Both the position numbers and the translations under genes were made by a program. The notes beneath the pieces are model-generated. The model was given only the letters and a program-made list of their open reading frames with translations. It was not told the origin of the DNA and searched no databases. DNA of 5,499 nt from an uncultured Candidatus Saccharibacteria bacterium (GTDB lineage: Bacteria > Patescibacteria > Saccharimonadia > Saccharimonadales > UBA1547): assembly GCA_946480535.1 (NCBI GenBank), contig CAMLKA010000041.1, forward strand, positions 1 through 5,499. The letters run 5' to 3'. This document shows, one piece after another, positions 1 through 5,220 of this stretch (within the stretch, counting starts at the first letter, position 1; the number at the start of each line of letters is the position of its first letter).

Positions 1-182
1 ACGACGACATAATCATCAAGAATCTGGTGCACGTAGCCACGAGTGTCATCTTCAAAGCGCACCGTTGCGTGCACGTTGGTTGGCTGCAAGCCCTTGACGC
101 TCACCATGAACGAGTCGATACCAATAATTTCGCCGACTGGGTTGCCGTCTTGAACGAGCTTTTCAAATTTCTTATTTGCCAC
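1..182 (-). CDS. atpA: F1 ATPase alpha-subunit-like protein, N-terminal 60 residues (partial)
   Basis: The gene runs off the left edge, so only the N-terminal beta-barrel region is visible. The visible part reads VANKKFEKLVQDGNPVGEII and continues with a V-K-G-L-Q-P segment, FEDDTRG and a final YVVV. This matches the crown domain of F-type ATPase alpha subunits, where a G-x-I/V opening is followed by a V-x-G-L turn, an F-(E/P)-(D/N)-G-like loop and a hydrophobic V-V strand. The nucleotide-binding P-loop would lie beyond the edge and cannot be checked. The start is a GTG at 182-180, preceded six bases upstream by a G-rich GGGGG ribosome site. It overlaps the end of the delta-like gene by 11 bases, which implies translational coupling. 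The order after a delta-like gene is the classical atp order and supports alpha rather than beta. Alpha assignment is fairly secure. Whether it belongs to a true ATP synthase or to an alternative F1-like ATPase is open. Confidence 0.72.
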   Translation of the reverse strand, partial: MANKKFEKLVQDGNPVGEIIGIDSFMVSVKGLQPTNVHATVRFEDDTRGYVHQILDDYVV

Positions 183-687
183 GGACTGCCCCCAGTTCTT
201 TTTCGAGCTCACCACGCTTTGCCTTGAGTGCATTTCGTACGCTCAAGTCATAGACGTGATTGGTCGTGCGAAGGTACACGCCCGCAACCAAGGCTGGCTG
301 CAAGCGCGCATCAATGACTGCCTGCGGGTGGATTGACTCGCGCAACCAGGCAGTTAATTGCTGGAGGCTTTCAGGGTCGGCAACGACCGCAAAGGTCATA
401 CTTACCACGCGCACTTTGTCTTTTAGTAAGCGAAGCTGCTTAATGTATGCGCTGCGCGCTTTTGTGTCAGTAAGGTCAACGCTGTTTACATCTAGGAATG
501 CCGTGAGTTGCGGTGACATAGCTGGCACTTCGCCTGATTGACCGCCAGCTTTCTTTCGAACACTCGTTGTCGTCAGGGCGTTATCGACAGCTTCAAATTC
601 GCGCACCAAACGCGAAACATCAACCTTACTAATAATCGTTGAAGGAAGTGAAAATTCAGAATAGTCTTTTATTTCAGCCTTGCTCAT
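172..687 (-). CDS. atpH: F-type ATPase delta-subunit-like stalk protein
   Basis: This 171-residue protein is about the usual length of ATP synthase delta (OSCP), which joins the top of the F1 head to the peripheral stalk. The C-terminal half is the recognisable part. A V-x-F/V strand near residues 93-103 is followed by DPESLQQLTAWL, then a LQPALVAGV strand with YDLSVRNAL at about residues 129-154. This corresponds to the family pattern (D-x-x-L-I-G-G-I ... D-x-S-x-x-x-x-L) and is followed by a basic helix. The N-terminal half (residues 1-90) should be the helical F1-binding domain but is divergent, with a Gly/Lys-rich linker around 44-54. The ATG at 687-685 overlaps the TGA of the upstream gene in an ATGA junction. 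I see no good ribosome site, so it probably depends on re-initiation. Soluble, no membrane helix. The position directly before an alpha-like gene supports the call; the full-length match is weaker than for standard delta. Confidence 0.68.
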   Translation of the reverse strand: MSKAEIKDYSEFSLPSTIISKVDVSRLVREFEAVDNALTTTSVRKKAGGQSGEVPAMSPQLTAFLDVNSVDLTDTKARSAYIKQLRLLKDKVRVVSMTFAVVADPESLQQLTAWLRESIHPQAVIDARLQPALVAGVYLRTTNHVYDLSVRNALKAKRGELEKELGAVRGK

Positions 688-1436
688 AATTTCATGTCAT
701 CCACAATTGCCTGTTTGTTTTCGTCCATTTGCTTAATAATGGCCGGGAGCTGTGCCTTAAGATCGTATTGGTCGCCAAGCGCACCAAGCAAGTAATGCTC
801 GACGATTGCCGCCATGTTGCTTTGGAAGCCATCGACCAGCATTTGCTCTTGGTCGGCCACGTTCTTTTGAAGTGTCGTGGTAAGTGTCTGGTATTGGTCG
901 TGGAGTTGCTGCGCGCTTTGGTTGAGCCACTTCAAAGCTGAGTCTTGCGCTTCCTTCATTGAAGTAATTTGTTGCTTGTTCTCTTCGAAGGCATTGTGGA
1001 GGAGACCCTGTTGATCGGCCACGTTCTTTTGAAGAGCGGTGCGAAGTTCGTCGTGCTGTTTCTTGAGTGTTTCGGCGCTTTCGGTCATTGAGTGAAGCGC
1101 TTGCTCTTGCGCCTCTTTGAGTGACTTGCTGTATTCGTCGAACTGCGCCTGGAGTTGTTTAGCGGTGTGTTCTTTCAGCTCTTCGTTAACCTTGGTAATG
1201 GCACCGTCGAGTTGCTTGGTGATGTGCTCTTTGAGCTCGGCATTAACAGCCGCAATGGTTGTTTCGAGGTCGCGCTTAAAGAGTTCGCCGTTCTCGTTAA
1301 TGACTTTTTCAAAGTACCAACGGCCGTGGTTACGGAGTTCTTCACGGAAATACTCATCAAAGAAGTGCTCTTCCTCAGTAAAGAGCTGGTCGCTGGCCGA
1401 CTTCTTCGGGTCCTGTTTGTGTTGAAAAATTCCCAT
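684..1436 (-). CDS. Soluble coiled-coil protein in the ATPase subunit b position
   Basis: A 250-residue, highly charged, helix-forming protein rich in Gln, Glu, Lys, Ala and Leu, with no signal peptide or membrane helix. Residues about 50-210 should form a long coiled coil. The rod contains internal repeats: VNAELKEHITKQL (64-76) and VNEELKEHTAKQL (83-95), then a longer 54-residue-offset duplication starting at KEAQ (107 and 161) and sharing LQKNVADQ (135 and 189). The N-terminus has an acidic-aromatic patch (EEEHFFDEYFREEL, 21-34) and the C-terminus (212-250) looks like a separate small helical domain. The gene lies 21 bases after its upstream neighbour, with a ribosome site AGGTGG about seven bases before the ATG, and overlaps the delta-like gene by four bases. 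In a classical operon this slot encodes subunit b, the peripheral stalk, which is usually about 160-170 residues with an N-terminal membrane helix. I infer a stalk-like role; an unrelated filament protein is possible. No family was recognised. Confidence 0.8.
   Translation of the reverse strand: MGIFQHKQDPKKSASDQLFTEEEHFFDEYFREELRNHGRWYFEKVINENGELFKRDLETTIAAVNAELKEHITKQLDGAITKVNEELKEHTAKQLQAQFDEYSKSLKEAQEQALHSMTESAETLKKQHDELRTALQKNVADQQGLLHNAFEENKQQITSMKEAQDSALKWLNQSAQQLHDQYQTLTTTLQKNVADQEQMLVDGFQSNMAAIVEHYLLGALGDQYDLKAQLPAIIKQMDENKQAIVDDMKL
853..1034 (-). repeat. Internal direct repeat in the coiled-coil gene
   Basis: The 20-base string TCGGCCACGTTCTTTTGAAG (plus-strand reading) occurs at 853-872 and 1015-1034, an offset of 162 bases or 54 codons. 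It encodes the repeated LQKNVADQ segment and is the best-preserved DNA part of a tandem duplication covering about 804-1118. Near-identity at the DNA level suggests recent duplication, conversion between copies, or strong constraint. Confidence 0.8.
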
Positions 1437-1457
1437 GTATTCCCACCTATTATCGTG

Positions 1458-2297
1458 CTAAAGCTTCAGTAGTAAGTATACCGCAAAAAGGCCAATAATT
1501 AATATCAATACCGCCGTTAAAATCACCTCAAGAATCGCCCTGAAGATTGATTTCTTCGACATTGGGTTACGACCAATAGAGATAACCCCGTTGCGAATGC
1601 CAGCGTAGAGCACGGCGATGGCTGCAATCAGGCTAATCACTGCAATGGCAACACCAATATAGATACGGATTGGACTCACCTCTTTGTCGGCAATCGCCTC
1701 ACCCACACGCTTCAAGAATTCTGGCGCGTTGACATCAGTACTTTTATGGTTTGGGTTGCTCTTAATGTCGATCGTGACAGGGATAGCGCCAAACTTTACC
1801 GTCCTTGTGCCGCCCTGCGAGTCCTTTAACTCGGTCTCGCCCAGTGCGGCACTCGAGTCGTTAAAGGTACTATTTGCCCGTCCAAAGACCGTCACCTCTT
1901 CCTCACCGGCACGCATTGCAATACCGTTCACCGATGAAAGGGTGAGGTAATCACCAGAGGCAATTTCCCCTTGCTGGTTCGAAACAAGCACGTTGTATGT
2001 TCCCGAAACCGCAACATAGGTTTCGTTCTCAACATTTTCATTGGTAATAGAGAATGGCAACTGAGATTTATCAACGACGACACCGAACATATTATTAACA
2101 TCGGCCTGCGTCGCGACCTTCACGCGGTTAGAGTTTTCACCGGTCAATACAACAATCGATCCGATATCGATTGGCTGATCGGCCGAGTAGGAAGCAACAC
2201 TGCCACCACCGTAGGTTTCGGCAGACGCGGACACAGAAGCAGTAGCAACCACCCCAAGGATGAGTGCCACACTAATAACGATGCGTGAAAGTTTCAC
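1458..2297 (-). CDS. Secreted beta-domain protein with C-terminal c-subunit-like membrane hairpin
   Basis: The protein is 279 residues from a GTG at 2297-2295. A signal peptide (KLSR, hydrophobic 6-20, predicted cut after SASA at 26) leads to an extracytoplasmic beta domain (about 43-142). Its phrases IGSIVVLTG, FGVVVD, SGDYLTLSS and GIAMRAG resemble a domain common in Patescibacteria tail-fibre-like proteins. A linker (143-209) precedes two membrane helices (about 210-232 and 254-277) joined by a basic loop with GRNP at 242-245. This loop is like the polar loop of ATP synthase c subunits (A/G-R-Q/N-P), and the implied topology (both ends outside, loop in the cytoplasm) is also that of c. By hand alignment the residue 18 after the loop proline, normally Asp or Glu, is Val263; the only acidic residue in helix two is Glu257. 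The open frame extends upstream to an ATG at 2393, but a consensus -10 (2341-2346) falls inside that extension and the signal peptide begins at the GTG, which has GGGAG 11 bases upstream. Role unknown; probably the membrane anchor of the ATPase-like complex. Confidence 0.82.
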   Translation of the reverse strand: MKLSRIVISVALILGVVATASVSASAETYGGGSVASYSADQPIDIGSIVVLTGENSNRVKVATQADVNNMFGVVVDKSQLPFSITNENVENETYVAVSGTYNVLVSNQQGEIASGDYLTLSSVNGIAMRAGEEEVTVFGRANSTFNDSSAALGETELKDSQGGTRTVKFGAIPVTIDIKSNPNHKSTDVNAPEFLKRVGEAIADKEVSPIRIYIGVAIAVISLIAAIAVLYAGIRNGVISIGRNPMSKKSIFRAILEVILTAVLILIIGLFAVYLLLKL

Positions 2298-2340
2298 TGT
2301 TTGTTTATCTCCCGTGCGCTCTCTAGTTGCGCTTGGCAAT

Positions 2341-2349
2341 ATTATAGCA
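2341..2349 (-). promoter_or_regulatory. Extended -10 promoter for the ATPase-like operon
   Basis: On the minus strand the sequence TGCTATAAT is a perfect extended -10 (TGnTATAAT). No good -35 is seen at 16-18 bases; the candidates read CATTTT or ATTTTT, which is acceptable for an extended -10 promoter. Transcription would start near 2334, giving a leader of about 37 bases before the GTG at 2297. This placement argues against the longer ATG start at 2393. Confidence 0.72.
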
Positions 2350-2426
2350 TAACCAGCATGGCAAAAATGCCTGCCAATTTGTACGACCCGCATGGTTGTA
2401 TGGTTTAAAAAAACTTACGCTTTTTA

Positions 2427-2456
2427 TTGCTTGTTTTTCACCGCTTATGCTAGAAT
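2427..2456 (+). promoter_or_regulatory. Promoter for the surface-protein operon
   Basis: TAGAAT at 2451-2456 preceded by TGC (2448-2450) forms an extended -10. TTGCTT at 2427-2432 is a partial -35 (four of six matches to TTGACA) at a spacing of 18. Transcription would begin near 2463, leaving a leader of about 85 bases. The -10 region shares the core TTATGCTAnAAT with the minus-strand promoter, which suggests the same sigma factor serves both. Confidence 0.65.
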
Positions 2457-2476
2457 GACGACAAGCTTTGATGAAC

Positions 2477-2561
2477 CACCACACGTCATAAGTGAAATAA
2501 ATATTTTTTCAAAATAACAGAGAAAAAATAAAGAAAAACAACAAAAAATGAACGTGTGGTG
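2477..2561 (+). repeat. 10-base inverted repeat spanning leader and gene start
   Basis: CACCACACGT at 2477-2486 and its exact complement ACGTGTGGTG at 2552-2561 are separated by 65 bases of A-rich sequence. The second arm begins two bases after the ATG (2548-2550) of the surface-protein gene. In RNA the arms could pair and close a large loop holding the whole translation start region. In DNA they could be a spaced pair of half-sites. The match is exact; the function is inferred. Confidence 0.55.
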
Positions 2562-4662
2562 CACATTCTCCACTATTTTTAATCAGCGACGTGTCTTGCA
2601 AATTGCAGGTCTTCTTACGCTATGTGTTGCATTAATTACAATGCTATTTTTAGGTAGTATTGCGAATGCGGCGCCAGGCGTAAACCAGACCGTCAGTTTC
2701 CAGGCCAGGTTACTTACGCCTCAAGGACAGCCAGTCGCCGACGGCTACTACAATGTCCAGTTCAAGATTTACCAAGATGGAACGGGCACGGCTGCCGGCA
2801 ACCCAGGAGGAACGCTTGAATGGACGGAGACCTACGTCAACAATGGCGGCAACAACGCAGTCTTTGTCAAAAACGGATACCTCTCCGTGAATCTCGGATC
2901 ACTCAACCCATTCGGCACGCAGGTCGACTGGAACCAAGACACCCTATGGCTCTCGATGAATATCGCAGGGTCTTCAACGCTTTGTGAGACCTTTGGTACG
3001 GCGCCATGTTTGGCAGACGGTGAAATGCTCCCAATGAAGCGCCTCACCGCAGCACCGTACGCCCTCAACTCAGGCAAGGTTGGTGGAAAGAGCGCCGACG
3101 AACTCATCCACAACGGCACAAGCCAGCAAACTGGTAACTTTAACATTTCTGGAACAGGTACCGCCAATGTCCTCCAGGGAAGCACCGGCGTCATCAGCCC
3201 ACTGCTCGATAGGGCAGATGCAGGCACACTCAGTATTGGTAGCGCAAACGCCACAGGAATTGTTATTGGTTCAAACGCGAGTAACCAAACAATTGAAATA
3301 GGTACAAACATGGCACAGGGAGAGGTCGTTATCGGCGCTAAGGCAAATAACTCAGGGGTTGTATTGCAAGGCGGCACCACTCTTGGTGTACACGTAGAGA
3401 CCGTCGGAGGATTCAGAGTCTATAACGACAACACCGACCTCGTATCATTCTCAATGTCAGCAGAGGGTACCTTCAGATTCCGCCTTGCTGGTGAGAATAC
3501 CCTCATGATACGTGACGGAAATGACCAAGGGGTTGCGACTTTCACGAGCGATGGAAGCCTATCCTTGAACAATACGCTTTCCGCAGGCGCTGATGTTTGG
3601 GCGAATGGCAGTATTGGTGCCATCTCGGCAGATGAACAAAACGCAGCGGGCGTGTCGTGGCTTGATGGCAACTCAACCGCCTATATGCTCTCAACTGGCA
3701 ATACCCTAGCGCTTCAAGGTGCAGGCGTTGATCTACTTACTGCTAAAAATACGACGGGTAAGGCGACCATTGGAATCGGAAACGCAGCATCAAGTGGATA
3801 TGCTCTCGATGTTACAGGTGAAATTAACGCCTCAACCACATACAAGATTAATGGCGTCGACGTACTTGGATCGAACGACATTGCATTCAGTGGCGCTACA
3901 GGATCAGGCCTCTCGTCATCAAACGGCGACGGATTGCGACTCTTCTCAAATGATGGCATTAAAATTGGAGACAGTACAACCAGCAGTAGCCCGACTCTCC
4001 TTACCCTCGATAAGGGCACCGCAGCCCCTGGAGCTACGGGTGACGCAGTTCTTGGAAGCATGTACTACGACACAACCCTTGGTAAGGTGCAGTGTTACGA
4101 AGCTGACGGATGGGGATCATGTAGCTCAAGTCCAGACAACTTTATAAACCTGAGTCCCGAGTACACGAATGCTGTTACTTCAGAGAACGCAAGTGGCGAA
4201 TTTACTTCCGGTTTCTGTTCGGATGGTCTTAACCTTAATGATGCCAATAACGGTCAGCCAATCTGTAACACCAACGAAACCTATAACTATTACGAGTGGC
4301 ACTCGCCAGACCAGACCGAAACAAAGGACATCTTTGTTACCTATCAGCTACCAAGCAACTTCACCGGCTTTGTTGATGACTCACTTTCACTTACCGGGCG
4401 CACCCTCGACACTATGGCTTCTGTCGAATATACCGTATACAAGAGTACCTCTACGGGTCTTGTCGCCTGCGGCTCAACCGTCAGTGTGGCGGACGGCAGC
4501 TCAAACAACTGGAACAAAGCAGTCGCAACCGGTAGCGCAGACCCTGCAAGCTGTAACTTCGCCGCTTCGGACAGCCTTGTCGTTCGCATCAGCCTAACTG
4601 CCGTTGGTATGGATTCGTACGCGTACGCGAGTAACCTTAGCTTTGCCTTCAGTGATCAATAA
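2548..4662 (+). CDS. Large secreted tail-fibre-like surface protein
   Basis: A 704-residue protein. The signal peptide has QRR at 13-15, a hydrophobic core at 16-37 and a predicted cut after ANA at 41. An N-terminal beta domain follows (about 45-175), with VSFQARLLTPQGQPVADGYY and, near its end, LTAAPYALNSGKVGGKSADE; both phrases are typical of Patescibacteria fibre proteins. Residues about 225-276 are short Gly/Asn/Ile-rich repeats (SIGSANATGIVIGSNASNQ and similar) that suggest stacked beta strands. A long fibre-like region (280-500) includes YKINGVDVLGSNDI. The C-terminal part (501-704) opens with GSMYYDTTLGKVQCYEADGW and continues as a probable beta-sandwich. The mature protein has eight cysteines in close pairs (146/154, 516/525, 557/573, 641/669), consistent with disulfides outside the cell. 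There is no LPXTG motif or C-terminal membrane helix, so attachment is unexplained. No clear ribosome site precedes the ATG, but the next in-frame Met (32) would destroy the signal peptide. It is followed after 14 bases by a membrane-protein gene. Likely role: adhesion or cell-surface structure (inferred). Confidence 0.87.
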   Translation: MNVWCTFSTIFNQRRVLQIAGLLTLCVALITMLFLGSIANAAPGVNQTVSFQARLLTPQGQPVADGYYNVQFKIYQDGTGTAAGNPGGTLEWTETYVNNGGNNAVFVKNGYLSVNLGSLNPFGTQVDWNQDTLWLSMNIAGSSTLCETFGTAPCLADGEMLPMKRLTAAPYALNSGKVGGKSADELIHNGTSQQTGNFNISGTGTANVLQGSTGVISPLLDRADAGTLSIGSANATGIVIGSNASNQTIEIGTNMAQGEVVIGAKANNSGVVLQGGTTLGVHVETVGGFRVYNDNTDLVSFSMSAEGTFRFRLAGENTLMIRDGNDQGVATFTSDGSLSLNNTLSAGADVWANGSIGAISADEQNAAGVSWLDGNSTAYMLSTGNTLALQGAGVDLLTAKNTTGKATIGIGNAASSGYALDVTGEINASTTYKINGVDVLGSNDIAFSGATGSGLSSSNGDGLRLFSNDGIKIGDSTTSSSPTLLTLDKGTAAPGATGDAVLGSMYYDTTLGKVQCYEADGWGSCSSSPDNFINLSPEYTNAVTSENASGEFTSGFCSDGLNLNDANNGQPICNTNETYNYYEWHSPDQTETKDIFVTYQLPSNFTGFVDDSLSLTGRTLDTMASVEYTVYKSTSTGLVACGSTVSVADGSSNNWNKAVATGSADPASCNFAASDSLVVRISLTAVGMDSYAYASNLSFAFSDQ

Positions 4663-4676
4663 AGGATAATAAAGAT

Positions 4677-5180
4677 ATGGTAGGATTTCGAAAACCCAAC
4701 AAACGACTCCTCTCTATTGCGATCGTCATGATTACCCTAGGCTTTGCTGGACTTGGGCTTGGCGTCTATCAGGCTACCTCATCTCAGGCTGAAGTTTCAA
4801 GTGGAAAGCCGAACTTCACCGCCCTCCTTCCAAAGGGTAGGACCATCGAACAACTTGGCGGCTGGCAAAAACTCACAGCACCAAATGGCGACGCCTTTTA
4901 TGTATATGTTGATAACGCCAGTGGGGTGTCCATTAATGTGAGCCAACAAAAACTCCCTGGTAAATTCAAAAATAACCTGACAAATGAAATGCTCGATATG
5001 GCCCGCGCTTACAATGCCGATGTAAAGCTCGATGTTGACGGCACGACCGTCTTCGTTGGAACCTCCGCCAAAGGTCCCCAATCGGTGCTCTTCGCCAAGA
5101 ACGACGTGCTTGTTCTCATAAAATCATGGGCAACCATCGACAATAGCGACTGGGTCGCCTACATAAAAACTTTGGAATAA
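4677..5180 (+). CDS. Single-pass membrane protein of unknown function
   Basis: A 167-residue protein with a basic N-terminus (FRKPNKR, 4-10), one membrane helix at about 11-31, a short Ser/Gln-rich linker and an extracytoplasmic domain of about 125 residues. The domain alternates strands and helices. It opens with PKGRTIEQLGGWQKL (52-66), continues through a VSINVSQQKLPG segment, and has GTTVFVGTSAKGPQSVLF followed by a hydrophobic strand and a final WVAYIKTL helix. I associate this pattern with uncharacterised Patescibacteria proteins but cannot name a family. No cysteine or obvious catalytic residue is seen, so a binding or structural role is more likely than an enzyme. It starts 14 bases after the surface-protein gene, with AAGG 11 bases upstream of the ATG, and shares its terminator, so the two are probably co-transcribed. 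It may help place or anchor that protein, but the sequence does not show this. Confidence 0.84.
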   Translation: MVGFRKPNKRLLSIAIVMITLGFAGLGLGVYQATSSQAEVSSGKPNFTALLPKGRTIEQLGGWQKLTAPNGDAFYVYVDNASGVSINVSQQKLPGKFKNNLTNEMLDMARAYNADVKLDVDGTTVFVGTSAKGPQSVLFAKNDVLVLIKSWATIDNSDWVAYIKTLE

Positions 5181-5208
5181 AAATACCCGTATCATTTGCG
5201 GGTATTTT
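5180..5208. terminator. Bidirectional hairpin terminator between convergent genes
   Basis: AAAATACCCG (5180-5189) and CGGGTATTTT (5199-5208) are exact complements around a nine-base loop. The stem has a GC core next to the loop and A/T ends, so each strand shows a T run at the 3' side. It begins at the last base of the 167-residue gene's stop codon and lies 12 bases from the stop of the minus-strand gene, so it can end transcription from both sides. Confidence 0.88.
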
Positions 5209-5220
5209 CATAAAAACTAC

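Larger units (their letters stand above)
2298..2547. other. Divergent intergenic control region
   Basis: A 250-base region between two divergent operons. It carries one promoter on each strand, with the two -10 elements about 105 bases apart. It also contains an AT-rich stretch (2398-2440), the leader of the plus-strand gene with one arm of an inverted repeat, and a six-codon upstream open frame (2471-2491). No known riboswitch or tRNA-like fold was recognised. Confidence 0.7.

Noticed and set aside
1117..1472. Plus-strand open frames opposite the coiled-coil gene
   Set aside because: Their Ser/Leu/Phe/Val-rich products mirror the Glu/Lys/Gln codons of the real gene on the other strand, and the minus-strand gene has correct operon spacing and ribosome sites.
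1458..2297. Calling the hairpin protein a standard ATP synthase subunit c or a
   Set aside because: It is far longer than c (about 75-90 residues), has a large secreted domain, lacks the carboxylate at the usual place, and has too few membrane helices for subunit a.
2298..2393. Extra 32 codons at the start of the hairpin protein (ATG at 2393)
   Set aside because: They precede a good signal peptide, contain the promoter -10 and have no supporting ribosome site.
2832..3380. Long antisense open frame within the surface-protein gene
   Set aside because: The composition is Pro/Val-rich low-complexity text expected from the reverse of a Gly/Asn-rich gene. It lies fully inside a well-supported gene and shows no promoter or ribosome site.
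3719..4597. Plus-strand open frames in another phase of the surface-protein gene
   Set aside because: They overlap a gene with clear domain phrases and an intact signal peptide, and their Thr/Gln/Leu-rich products show no family character.
4616..4627. 12-base palindrome CGTACGCGTACG
   Set aside because: It arises from codons for an alternating Tyr-Ala run inside the surface protein, with no nearby start or stop to regulate.
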